Shown here in pieces: positions 30,046 through 42,018 of a stretch of DNA of 64,000 nt. Source of the DNA: Adiantum capillus-veneris (lineage: Eukaryota; Streptophyta; Polypodiopsida; Polypodiales; Pteridaceae). The stretch covers positions 40,035,098 through 40,099,097 of the forward strand of contig CM043962.1 in assembly GCA_014529385.2 (NCBI GenBank). Reading direction: 5' to 3'. Positions within the stretch are counted from its first letter, which is position 1. The number at the start of each line of letters is the position of its first letter. Below the pieces are notes generated by a model, which saw only the letters and a list, made by a program, of their open reading frames with translations, had not been told where the DNA came from and did no database searches. Made by a program: the position numbers and the translations under genes.

Positions 30046-33000
30046 ATGCACCTACGCTTTAGTCGTGTGGTAGAGGAAAAGCACATTGAGAGTGTCTCCA
30101 TTTACGCGGGCACTCATTATTTCTCTCTCTTAGGCTCTAGGCCCTTAGTGGGAACCCAAGGTAGAACTACTCAAGACCCGTATATTGCGTCCAGTGACTC
30201 TACCTCTCATCATGGAGGGTTATCCAATGTCTAATCCTGATAGCTCAAGCCAAGACATGCATGCCATGGGCCCACGGTCCGAACCAAGCGCGCTTAGCCA
30301 CTTGAAGGAAACCTTTAGTAGAGTCACTCGCTCCGAACATGGAGCTAACGATGTAAATGAGGGGGGTGGGGAAGTAAATTTGCCATTCATGAACAACGTA
30401 TATCCCATGCTCTTAGAGAATGTGCACGTGAATACTCCATTCACTGCACCCCCTGACTCTTTAGAGCTATTCCCCTTCGAGGTTATATTACATGATGGTA
30501 GAAACCTTGCCGAAGTACAAGAAGTTGAGTGGTATATCATTGCGGCTAGGGAAAAGGAAATTGAGAGCTTATGCAAGACAGAGCAACGAAGAGAGTTAAA
30601 AGCGAAAGCCCCTAAGTCAATATCCTTGCTAGGAGAGCAATCAAGTGCTCTTGAATTAGCGAACACTAAGGGTCAACCCATAGAGAGCCACATTGCATCT
30701 AGTTCAAAGGACACCCCTAGCACCTCAATCCTAGATGGAGCATTCTTAAATGAGAACTGGGAGTTTGAACTACAAGCGGAAACTCTAACCGACCTATACA
30801 CAGGTCACACCTATCACGTGGGTCGGTTAGGTATCCTACAATCCACAACGGGTGCACTAGTGTAGAGGATCAACAACAAAGAGTTTGTGAGGTCATCCAT
30901 AGGGTTATTGAGCTAGAGAGACAGAACAAGGGGATCCACATGCCTTCAATGGGTCTCATGATATTCTTGGATATAGGGAGGCTAAACAACCAACCTTATC
31001 ACAAATGGAGACTCCTTTGGTAAGCCCGATGGATCCTTCATATGTTGTTTCGCCAAGGGTCTCAGTGCAATCTGAGCCCACAAGTGATAGCTTTACTTTA
31101 CCAAGTCTAGCTCATCTTTCCCTTAATCACACCACAGATACCATGCCTACCCCAATCATGGGCATGCAAAGAAACACGCCATGGACCTCATTTGTTAGTA
31201 AAGCACCGCTATATGGTAGCTCAATGCCGACAACCGCCCCTACAAGTGTGTATCAATCGTATGCACCTATGGGTCCTTGTACTCATGTAGTTCCTACCCC
31301 TCCCATTGTTTCAACAACCTATGCTCCACAACCACAATACCCAAGCTCTTATTTTCATGGGACCATAGCGGCTAGCATTAGCATGTCACATCCGATGTCT
31401 GCCATGCCTAGGGCCACACATATGAACTTTGGGCTGCCACATGGCACAATATCGTACCAAACGTGGAACCCAAGGGCTTCCTATGCGCCAAGCCCAATGC
31501 CAAGACTTACTCCACATGTAGTGTCTGGAGCACCTTCACCCACAGTGCCTGCTCACTTAGGTGACTTGGCAACATTTTCTCAAGCTATCGGTCAATCTAT
31601 TGCTGAGAATATGCGTAACACGCCTAATAGAGAGCCTAGAAGTAAGGCAGTACAAATAGCCAAGCTCACACAAAAATTTAGTGGAGACGGGGATGTGAGA
31701 AAGCATATCGAAGTGTTTGAACAAATATGTGATTCTCTAGGAGAACACAATGACTTGTATAAGAGTAATGCTTTAAGCCTAACCTTAAGTGGGAAGGATG
31801 GGGACTGGTATAGAACCCTAAGGGTGGAAGAAAAAACGATTTACCCTACTCTTAGGAGACTGTTCTTTAAAGAATACTCTTAGGAGACTCTCAACTCTAG
31901 AAAGCTCAACGAGAGGAAGGAGAGTCGGTGAGAGACTTTATTAGTTGCTTAAAGCATTTGAATTCTTGTTGTAATCCAAATGAGCGGTTCAATAATAATC
32001 AATTGCTTGATAGATTCATTAGGGGATTATGACATGAGGATATCTACAATGGCCTAGTCATTAGAGGTATCACCACTTGGGAAGCAGTAGTCACCAATGC
32101 GATCCAATTGGAGGATAATTTAATGATTCAAGGAGAAAAAGTGTCTGTTGAGCCTAAATCTATTAGCTCACAAGCATCGGGGCATCAACCAATGACCCTA
32201 AATCCTATTTCTAAGGAGCCAAAGATATCTGAGATGACTTTAGCAAATCTCACCAAGGCCATTCAAGAGAGTCTTAAAGACAATCGTGCTCCACAAAACA
32301 ATCATATGTATCCAAGAAGGGAGCAACAATGGTGCTTAGTATGCTATGGTCCGCATAGTACTAGTGAATGCCCTACTTTTAGAGTAAAATTCAATGGGAA
32401 TTGCAATGCCTGTGGGAGATATAGTCATCAAGCTAAGGATTGCATAGTATTTAAGTGCATGATGGCCAATAGACCAACCTTAGCATGGATAGACACACCT
32501 CACGTACCTGCATTGATGCCGGCCCCACTTCTTGAACAAACGTCACAACACATGGTCCCTAGGGCCCCGAATGTTGTTCAAACAACACCCTTACCACCTC
32601 CAGTGCTAGGACCACAACCACCACGTCCGAGAATCACTTTTGTGAATCAAGTGGTTGTGAGTCATCTATTGCTTGTTTGGAAGGCTTTGAGAAAGATATA
32701 GACCCTAATATTGCCTATGGGATTGATTCGCTTGAAGAAAGTCCACAATACTACATGGAGGACTATTGGGGACAAGTCAAACCTATCAAGTAGCTGCTCT
32801 TTCTGCAAGAGGCCAAAATATCAATTACATTGCTAAGAGACCACCTCTTCAATGCTATGAGTGTGGAGTTCCACATTGTGTCACTGAGTGTCCTATTAGG
32901 CTACACAATAATTCCACACTAATGAAAACCAATCAAGCAAGCACGTCTACAATGCTGATACTCATGTGTAATTGATGTGGCATAGATCATTTGATTGCCC

Positions 33001-33120
33001 AATGTCCGAATAATCCAAATGCACCAAAGATCACACCATTAAACTTGATTGAGGTTACGAAGGAGCCATCACAAAGTACACCTGTGGTACCAATAAATGT
33101 ACTCACACGATTGATGATCC
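30046..33120 (+). pseudogene. gag of the Athila-like element, with four zinc knuckles
   Basis: The start is ATGCACCTACGC at 30046, matching the MHLRSG start of element 1. Open parts are 30185-30865, 31005-31883, 32108-32701 and 32766-32975, with frameshifts between. Gag core motifs (KFSGDGDVRKH, LSGKDGDWYRTL) lie at about 31660-31880; a short deletion or frameshift follows near 31883. CCHC knuckles are CLVCYGPHSTSEC, CNACGRYSHQAKDC, CYECGVPHCVTEC and a fourth whose first part is followed by TGA at 32974-32976. The continuous CGRYSHQAKDC here shows what the DNA transposon broke in element 1. Confidence 0.88.
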
Positions 33121-33152
33121 AAAAACAAAATTATATTCTTGAAGAAAGATAA

Positions 33153-33494
33153 ATGGCATCAATTGCCCAATCTCTAAAAAATAAGAAAACACGAAGGAAG
33201 AGATCGCAAAAAGCAGCAAAGTCAGACCCCAGTTCAAAGACCAACATAGGGACTGGTGATGACCATGTATATATGAACGACGCTGAAGAGGATTCTGATT
33301 CAGGTGAAACCATGGAGACCAAAATGACCACTAAGAAAGAAACCAATAAGGAAGATCATCATGAGCCACAATGTCCAGGATCCAAGAAGAAGATAGGAAC
33401 TTATCCAAACCCTATAGAGGCGATCAAGTGGGTCAAGCAATTAAGGAGTTTGGTAGAAGATACCCAAAGGGATCTAGAGCCATCACCTAGGTAG
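33153..33494 (+). pseudogene. Charged linker between gag and protease
   Basis: An open stretch of 113 codons with basic N-terminus and acidic centre (EEDSDSGETMETKM), homologous to 627-268 in element 1. It has no enzymatic motif. The conservation in two copies suggests it is a normal part of the polyprotein. Confidence 0.7.
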
Positions 33495-33567
33495 ATCCAG
33501 ATTACAAACACAATGTTCCCTATGCAACAACAACCTCAGAAAGTCCATAGACCCCTAGCCATACCTA

Positions 33568-34452
33568 GTGTCATCCGAGAAGAAAGTGACAAAGTCATGG
33601 AAAAGTGGGCGTACTCACTTCTTGTTGGAAAGAATGTTTACAGAGGGACTGCCTGACCCTATCGAAGAAATGGAGATCCCATCTTCCCCATGTCAAGGGA
33701 CTGAAGCCCAAAAGGTGCCGTTAAATATTGCCAAATTGATGAATTTCATGGCTTCCAATGTTAGAACCACCATCATGTCCAAACTATATGGAGACCCTGG
33801 GCTATTCTTAGCTCTTCAAGCTTTTCTCAATGGAGAACTGAAGGTCGGGCTACCACAATTTGCACAGATGGATGGAGTTAGGGAGATGCCAATAGAGGAC
33901 GAACACTTAGATCCACAACTCAACCTAGATGAGAGCCCTATTGTAGAAATACCTGTTAACAAGTTGGGACAATACTTTGAGGGAGATGAATCCAATGCAA
34001 CCATACCAATCACTACCAAAGGATTAAATGTGAAGGGAATCCTTGATGGTGGCACTGGGGTTAGCATTGTGACTAAGAATTACTGGGAAATTACAGGAAG
34101 ACCTCACCTTGGAACCACAACCATAGTAGTAAAGATGGCTAATGGGTCTATTGTTAAACCTATTGGGATGCCAGAAGATCTCAAGATCAAGGTCTTTGGA
34201 CATAAAATAAGAATTACCTTCATTGTTATGGATTTCTCCAAGCACACTATGGCATCTGAGATGATCTTGGGACGTCCTTTCATGAGGGAAGCAAAAATGG
34301 TGCATGACTGGTCTAAAAACCATGTCTACTTGCAGTTCCAAGATTCTGTCATTCGAGTGGATCTTGTAATTAGTGGAGCACATCCTCTAGGAAACATGTT
34401 TATAATTGATCATAGATCTGAACCCACAATTCACTCGGCCACATTGCAGTAA
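33568..34452 (+). pseudogene. Aspartic protease region of the Athila-like element
   Basis: An open 294-codon segment containing a retroviral-type aspartic protease: GILDGGTGVSIVTKNYW as the active-site loop (Asp-Gly-Gly where most have Asp-Thr/Ser-Gly), a flap region, and EMILGRPFMREAKMVHDW near the end. The protease cuts the Gag-Pol polyprotein. A stop at 34452 separates it from the next charged stretch. Confidence 0.85.
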
Positions 34453-34500
34453 TGTTACACGTGTAAAGCGGACACTGATGTTGGGGAAGATTCTCCTTAT

Positions 34501-35222
34501 ATGAATGTACTATGTGGGATGACTGAGTCGGACAATGTGGATTGGGTCCACCTAGCAGCAACCATAGACACTTGGAAAAATAGGGGGACGATCTGGGTAA
34601 CACCTGAGGGGGATGAAATGCCACCACTCGTACCCTTAAATATGCTAGAAGCAATGCATATATATTTTGATGACCTACAAGATGAAGGTATGACTGGATT
34701 GGAACCAGTAGCGTCTCACAAGACTATAGCCCACACGATTTGGGGTCAAAATCATCAATTGAAATTGACTCTGAGGACGAAGAATTTGAGTTAAATCTTA
34801 GTGCAAATGTGGGAACAAACCATTCAGGGCCCAGTGGTACCCTAGATGACAATCTATCCAAGGGAGCAAAAGACACAAGTAGCGACTCATCTAGTGACTC
34901 TTTACTAGAGATCGGTTGTAATAAAAAATTAGACAAGAAGAGTAAGAGATATAAGAGGCGACGAGCTAGAATAAATGAAAAAAAATCTACCGCAGAACGC
35001 CTTAATTATATAGGGGCATGTGATGCTCATCGGAAGTTGGTAGATAACAGGGGTGAATACCTTCAAAGCTTTATGTGGTGTAGTCCACAACCCATTGACA
35101 TCGCACAAGTAGAGGCTACAGAGAAGCCAAAGTTGAGCCGTACCATAAGGAGACGAGAAAATCAAGTGTTAGCTCAACAACAAAAGGAATTGGAAGTGAA
35201 ATCAAAGTCCACAGAACAATAG
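34501..35222 (+). pseudogene. Protease-RT spacer, acidic/serine-rich
   Basis: Two overlapping open frames (34501-34794 and 34740-35222) encode an acidic, serine-rich segment (SSDSSSDSLLE) and then a basic one (KKSKRYKRRRAR). No domain is recognised. A frame change near 34760 joins them. Confidence 0.55.
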
Positions 35223-35559
35223 GACACCGCAGACTTACACCCTGCACCTGAACATTTCAAATCCTACACCATAGAGGAACATAAGGTTGTGTATACAAAG
35301 GCTCAAAGAAAACCTATCGATGGAAGCAATGGAGTCTATGATGGTCCAACAATAGTTAAGGAAATAGAGGTAGCAGACCAGGAGAAGAGTCCAAACCTAT
35401 TTTCATTGCCCAAGATCTAGCAGAGACTGAAGAGTGTGTACTTAAAGAACTTCTCAAGTAATCCAGGGATATATTTTCTTGGACATATCATGATATGCAA
35501 GGTGTTCCACCTTCTGTGGTGCAACACAGAATCCCCATGAATAGCATGGCTAAATCAGT

Positions 35560-36285
35560 TCAGCAATGACCCTAACCCAATGAATCCTACATATGCAAAG
35601 ATCGTTCAAGAAGAGATTGAAAAGCTTGTGAAATGCGGATTCATATACCCTATTGAGCACTCAGAATGGGTGTCTCCACTAGTCATTGTGCCAAAAAACA
35701 ATGGAAAACTCAGAGTGTGAGTGGATCTCAAGAAGGTCAATGTTGCCACTAGGAGGGACCATTACCCCTTGCCATATTCAGAACATGTGCTTGAAAGAGT
35801 TGCAGGGAAGGAAGCTTATAACTTTTTAGAAGGGTATCCTGGCTACAATCAAATCACAATTGTGCTAGAGGACCAAGCTAAAACAGCCTTTATAATCGAA
35901 TTTGGAGTGTTCGCATTTTGTGTTATGACTTTTGGCTTAACCAAAATGCCCTTGCTACCTTTCAAAGATTAATAAACACTGCTTTTAGAGAATATTTAAG
36001 GGAGTTTTGTGAAGCTTTCTTAGATAACCTTTGTGTTTATTCCTCTTGGAAAGAACATCTATCATGCTTACGAAAAGTATTTCAGAAGTGCAGATTGTAT
36101 CTCATCTCCTTAAACCCTTTCAAATGCCAATTTTGGGTTAGACATGGAGTCATTTTAGGGCACATAGTGTCCAAAAATGGGATTTCCACAGATGAGAGAA
36201 AAATTAAAGCCATTGTTGAGTTGCCACCACCTACAAACTATAAAGGAGTTCAAAGGTTCATGGGCCATGTTGATTATTACTGACG
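35560..36285 (+). pseudogene. Reverse transcriptase of the Athila-like element
   Basis: The RT begins with GFIYPIEHSEWVSPLVIVPKKN (about 35638-35700), then a stop at the codon where the motif R-V-C/x-V-D lies (35718-35720), VDLKKVNVATRRDHYPLPY, and a frameshift at about 35930 after FCVMTFGLTKMP. It resumes as ALATFQRLINTAF, then FLDNLCVYSS, which replaces the usual YxDD catalytic box and would inactivate the enzyme. GHIVSKNGISTDERKIKAI and FMGHVDYY follow, then a stop. The order and motifs are typical of gypsy RT. Confidence 0.88.
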
Positions 36286-36414
36286 GTTTATTTTAAACTT
36301 TGCCGAGATAGCTTGTACTTTGTACAAGCTTCTTATTTAGTTCCACTGGACCGCAAAGTGTGACCATGCTTATGAGTCATTGAAAAGACCTTGACTAGCA
36401 CTCCTATTCTATGA

Positions 36415-36714
36415 GTGCCCAATTGGAATGTAATTTTCCATGTGCATAATGATGCATCAAACTTTGCTATTGGGTGTGTTCTAGCTCAACCAGGAGAACA
36501 TAAATTGGACTACCCCATTAGCTTTGCAAGTAGTCAATTGAATGATGCCGAGAGAAACTACACCACTAAAAAGCGAGAAGGTTTAGCTATGATTTATAAT
36601 GTAAAGAAATTCCATTACTACCTTTTTGCCAACAAGTTTGTTTTCTATGTGGATCATCAACCCTTGTTGTATCTAGTAAATAAACGTTGCTCCACGAGAA
36701 GAATTATAGGATGA
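36415..36714 (+). pseudogene. RNase H of the Athila-like element
   Basis: Degrades the RNA strand during reverse transcription. HNDASNFAIGCVLAQ carries the first Asp, KKREGLAMIYNVKKFHYYL the Glu, and FYVDHQPLLYLV the second Asp. It is open for 99 codons and then broken by a short frameshift before the integrase part. Confidence 0.85.
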
Positions 36715-36745
36715 CTGTCTCCTTGAGTTTGATTTTACCGTTGTA

Positions 36746-38172
36746 GTGAGACCTAGTAAAAAACATGTCATAGTGGATCATTTGTCTCGCATACCCAATG
36801 GTGAACCCCCTATTGGAGTCGATGATGGATTTCCTGATACTTCTCTATTCCTAGTCGAGACCATACCTGAATGGAGTAAGAAGATTGTAAACTCTCTAGT
36901 TAATGGTGTTCCAACCAAAGAGCTTCGTAATGACATAGCTCGAAAACTGTTAAAAAGATGTGAACCTTATTCTCTCATTGCAGGAACTCTCTACAGGCTA
37001 CAGAAGGACGATATTCTTAGACTTTGTACCCATGAGGATGAGTATTTGTACATACTACAAGAAGCCCACATGGGTATAGCCGGAGGACATTTCTCACGGG
37101 AACTAACAGCTAGAAAGGTGTTGCAATCAGGCTATTGGTGGCCCATCTTATTCAAGGATGCATCATTTTTTGCAAAAGGATGTGATGAATGCCAACGTTA
37201 CAAGATCACACAACAAAAGGATAAGATGCCCTTACATCCTGTTAAAGTGACTCAACCATTTGAAAAATGGGGTTTGGACTTTGTAGGCCCAATTAGTCCG
37301 ACAACTTGTAGCACTCAATTTCGATCTATTATCGTTGCCACGAACTATGTGACAAAGTGGATGGAAGCCAAGGTGACACGTAAGGCTGATGCGAGGTCAA
37401 CTACCACATTTCTCTTTGAGAACATTATACAAGATTTGGTTGTCCTTTTAAGATTGTGAGTGACAATGGTACTCATTTTATAAATGGAGTGATAAAAGAA
37501 CTCACTACCAACTTCATGATAGCTCACCATAAGTCCACACCTTATTATCCACAAGCAAATGGCCAAGCTGAGAGTACCAACAAGATCTTAATCTCTATCT
37601 TGAACAAAATGGTGGAAGCTCATCACGCAGATTGGGATTTAAAGCCGACTTCAGCTTTATGGGCTTATCATACTACGTACAAACTTGCCATTGACTGCAC
37701 ACTGTTTAAGATGGTGTATGGCCAAGAAGCAGTTATGCCATGGGAGTTTGTCATTCCTAGTCTTCAAGTAGCTTCTCAAGAAGGTTGGGATGGTAACCTC
37801 TTAGTTGAGCAATCATATATTGTTGAAAGGCTACATGAAGAGAGGCAATTAGTTGTGCAAAATGCACTTGTGGAGAAAGATAGAAGGAAGAAATGGTTTT
37901 TTTGTCATCCAAAGAACAAAAATATCAATGTTAGTGATAAAGTCCTTATGTATGGAGTGCGTAACGAAAAGAAAAAGTTGAAATATGCGAAAAAAGGACC
38001 ATATAGAGTATGTGAAATCACCCCACAAGGAACCATTTGTGTGGAGACTCTAGATGGATTCAAAACCACTGGATTCCTCAATGGGAGTAAATTCAAAAGG
38101 TACTATGATCCTCTAAGCCAGAAAGAGCTACGCGCCATCCATAAAAAAAAGGCAGCCAAGGCACAAATATAA
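36746..38172 (+). pseudogene. Integrase of the Athila-like element (one frameshift)
   Basis: The zinc-binding HHCC region (HMGIAGGHFS and CDECQRYK), then the DDE core: GLDFVGPI (first Asp), a frameshift at about 37455, SDNGTHFINGVIKEL (second Asp) and QANGQAESTNKIL (Glu). A C-terminal domain with KKGPYRVCEITPQGTI ends at 38172. Apart from the single frameshift all catalytic residues are present. Integrase inserts the DNA copy and explains the 5-bp target duplication. Confidence 0.9.
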
Positions 38173-38980
38173 TTGAAGAAGATACAAGCTCAAGCCAAGG
38201 CTAAAGAGCGACAAAAACGCATAAGATGCCAACGAGAGGCCAACCTTGGAGTTACACATGCCTTCCACGTTGAAATCGACGAGGATTGGCTGGACCCTGA
38301 CACACCTCTACGATTCCCTATTGAGCTAACTAGCACCTATGGGAAAGTGCTATATAACGCCTTATTGGACATGGGTGCTAAGTATAATCTGGAATCCTAT
38401 AGAGTGTGGTGTTAGTTGTGGAAGCCACCTCTATCTAAGAGTATTATCCAAGTCAAGGGTGTCAATAAGAAAAACTTCGGTTTTTGGTATTTGGCACACT
38501 TCTGTCGTCAGTTATGACAATAGGGTTGTAGCTCAAGACTTTTTGGTCATGCTTGGAACTATGGAGGGCAATATAAACCTACGACGGACGTGGATGATAG
38601 CAACCAAATGCACTATTGATTGGGGTACTCGTAGTGTCACGACGTGACCACCGACTCTTACCCCTATCATTGAAGCAAATTCACCTACGTTGCAGAGTCT
38701 AGAGAAGTTGCAGGATAGCCAAGATTCACAAACCAAAGTGGTTAACTCGTCCTTGTCATCTTCCCATGAACCTAGCACTTCAACACTTGTAGTTGCAGCA
38801 AGCAGTAATATTGCAAGTAACCTGCACAACCTAAGAGTACATATCAATGGGTCCCCAAGGCCTTACTTCCAAATACCTCAACCCTTCCATCAATTTCAAG
38901 AAAAACTTCTCATGGAAAACCAAGAGAGCGCTCTAGGAGATTCAAGACCAAATCATGATGGATTCCAAAAAGACCATTAG
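38173..38980 (+). pseudogene. Accessory region after integrase, with a second protease-like motif
   Basis: A basic segment (KAKERQKRIRCQRE) leads to the frame PIELTSTYGKVLYNALLDMGAKYNL (38310-38390). LLDMGAKYN resembles the active-site loop of retropepsin-like domains (LLDSGA). After a stop the frame is Ser/Thr-rich (SSSHEPSTSTLVV). Athila elements often carry an extra ORF here, but this does not look like an envelope protein: I see no membrane segment. It may be a duplicated, decayed protease domain; the similarity is short. Confidence 0.5.
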
Positions 38981-41392
38981 AAGCCCAAGGCTACTAAATG
39001 ATCAAATTTGGGTACCTAAACATAAAATGTGTCTTTCCTTATCACCTAAAAAACCATGTGAGTCAATCAGTGTAACTCCAAAGCCAATGGCAGACCGTGG
39101 AAAGGAAAAGATCATAGAATGATACACACCTATTCCAGAGCTATTTTGGGTTCTAAGGTAGAACCAAATTGATCCACCTAGCTCAGGAAGGGGGGAGTCC
39201 CATGAAGCTTCTAGCTCCTCATGTAATGCATCCATAGAGGTAAAAGCTTATCCACAGCCTCCACCTACAATAGTGGACCTCCATGAAGCTACAAGGGAAT
39301 CCACCCCTCCCAGTGTTCAAGAATCACTTGATGAACCACTTCAAGTTTGATCCTGGGAGAGTACCTTACCACCCTTGCAACTCGATGAGGCACCTAAGGT
39401 AAAAGAAAACTACTGGCAAAAATCCTCACCTATTACCAACTGGAACAATTGGTTTCAAAGGGCGACAAGAACATTTCAAACAGTATGACCTACCCAAGGA
39501 AGGGGGGAGTCCTCACTCACGTCAATGTTTTGGATCCCCATCCTCTTGAATTTTCTTCCATGACATCTGAACTCTGCAATTGAGGGACTGTATATACATA
39601 GCCTTATACTAGTTCTAGCCAAAAAAAAAACAAACAAACAAATAGTAAAGGAGCAAGAGTGACTAGCAACGAGAGAGCACCCTATCAGCTCCTACACATA
39701 AGTCCAAATTCACCATGTCACATCAAGTAGAACACAAAAAAAACTCTTGTGTTTTAAAGACCTAACCAAATCTATCTGTATTCTTAGAGATGGCTAGTTC
39801 ACTAGAGGCATGCGCTTCTATTTTTTTTATGAAAGGTACCCTTTTTATTTTTCTCAAGTGTTTCACATTTGTTACCCTGTACTTTCTTGCAAATGGGATT
39901 TGGTAGAGAGACTTGCACGTGAGAGAAATTTTGAGGGGTTAGAATGGCTGATACGTCTATGGATAACTAGTGATCCCTACTGAGTAGCGAATGTTTCTCC
40001 AACGGCACGTGCTTATTCTTTTGCACAAGCTGAGTATCCACGCATAGCGAGGTTCTTGATTAACACGCTTGCGCAAGAGGATGATGAAGAAGAAATAATA
40101 GAGACCAAGGAAGACTATGGCCTCATGAAAAATGGTTTCATTTATCTAGATGATGAGGATAGAGGCCTAGCCTTAGGGATGCCACCCGGTTTATATAATA
40201 TCATCTTTCCTTGATTCTAAAAGGGACAACAGATAGGTAGGTTAGGGGTCTGGATTGTATTTTGAGTTTGTTTTCTAGGAGTTTTAATTTTTTCACACTG
40301 ACATGCCTCCTAGAGGTATAGTGCCTTGTTGTTTGATATTATTATGTAGGACTTATATGGATTTCCATCCACATGGCTAAGGACATTTGCTTCAATGAAA
40401 TGAGAAACTCCATACCTCCAGGTGTACTACTTTCCATGATTCATGCCGGTGGATATGTATAATTGCTAATTGTGGTTTTTCATGGTTTGTTTGAGTGCAA
40501 TAGTTATATATGTTATCTGCCATTATAGATGTATAAATTTGTCTTTGCTTAAGTGGATTGAACTAGAGTTTAATGTTATTGGTGACCCTTGAGATTAGGA
40601 GACCGTGACTTTATGTTAACTCATTTACTTGACCACTAGTCCTAGTTGATAAAATTATCTAAGTGTTTGAGACCTTAGGAATGTTTTAAGCATAGATAAG
40701 CTTGCTCACTTAAACAACAAAAGACATTAGGGAAATGGAATTAAGAAACATAAGTGCCGCAAATGGAAAATCTTACACTGGAAGAGAAATCCTGGCTTGA
40801 TTTGGTACTTCACTCACATGTATTGTCTATGGTACTAGAGCCCTAGAGGTTCCCATTGTGGGCACTTTTCCTTGAGAAGCAAAAAGCCCCGGACATACAA
40901 AATAAGCACACACGTCAAATGATTGTGAACCAAAGTAAAAGATAAAAAAAGACATTTAAAAGACTTCCATCGAGTTTACAATTAAAATTTCAAGCTTTTG
41001 TTTGGAGTTGTGAGAACTAGTTGGCTAATCAAAGCTGAAAAGCACAATTAAGGAATCTTGCATTTAGATAATCTTCTTAGCTTAGCTAGTACTAGAGTAG
41101 TTGTTTTAACCTTAGTCATAGCTAACTAATTGATAAACTCACCCACCATAAGCCCAAAACTCTTGATTAATTAGTTTCATCAAAGTGCAATTTATTTGTC
41201 CTTAATGGCAGTTTAGAATTTCATAATCTTGCATTTACTCATTTCCACATGTACTTTACATCCCTCTCATGATTTATGGCCATATTTTTCTTGCATAATA
41301 CAGTGACTTTGCCATGCAGATTCAAATCCAGATGCTCTACAACATGGACAAAACGGGCTTTCTCTCTCTACTTCCGAGGGTGGAACCTACGT
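38981..41392 (+). other. Long 3' untranslated region of the Athila-like element
   Basis: No supported gene. Two copies of an internal polypurine-like word, AGGAAGGGGGGAGTCC, lie at about 39185 and 39497. The remainder is AT-rich. Such long 3' regions are common in Athila-like elements. Confidence 0.6.
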
Positions 41393-41406
41393 CAGAAAGG
41401 GGGGCA
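41393..41406 (+). promoter_or_regulatory. Polypurine tract next to the 3' LTR
   Basis: AGAAAGGGGGGCA directly precedes TGTTACC, the start of the 3' LTR. It is the primer site for plus-strand DNA synthesis. Confidence 0.85.
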
Positions 41407-41750
41407 TGTTACCACCAAGCGACCACCACCACCAAGCGACCACCTTTTATGTAGCCATGGGCCGGGCTTTTCGGACCCGCTAGTAGTGTATTATGTTATT
41501 GGCTGGGCTTGCCGATCAGGTAGGAATGGTTAAGATTCATCACCGATGAGAGGTGTACTTTGAAACTGGAACCTATAATGTTTGGGTAAGATTGGATAAG
41601 TGTGGGCGCCCAAATGTGAACGGGCAAGCCCATATAAAAGTCATTCTAAACCTAAAATACCTCATTTTCTCATTTGTGCAATGCAAGAAGAGTGCTCTTG
41701 CTCCATCTCCTTCTCTCTCTTCTTTCTGTACTAGTGTGTGTGTGTATGTG

Positions 41751-41785
<35 letters not shown>

Positions 41786-42018
41786 TCAAGCATTGCGGCG
41801 GCACAACGAAGGCGAGGCGGTTGGGCACGCGGCATAGCGGCGGCTCTCTCTTCTTTGCGGCAAGGAATCCTCCACGACAACAAGCGTAGAGCGGTGAGTG
41901 ACACCATTGTCATCTTTGAGCTTACTAGTTTAGGCTAGTTGCGTGCTTGGAGCCATCTGTGGCTCGCATACAGTGTTAGGCAAGTCCCTTGCTTCAATAC
42001 GTGCGGAAGGAGCCCATT
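41407..42018 (+). repeat. 3' LTR of the Athila-like element
   Basis: 612 bp, from TGTTACCACC to AGCCCATT. TATA box at 41633-41639; the (GA)n tract at 41755-41783 lies about 120 bp downstream, in the transcribed R/U5 part. It pairs with the split 5' LTR and is followed by the target duplication GCTAG. Confidence 0.92.

Noticed and set aside
38173-38980. Envelope-like gene, hence an endogenous retrovirus-like element
   Set aside because: No signal peptide or transmembrane segment is seen in the accessory region.
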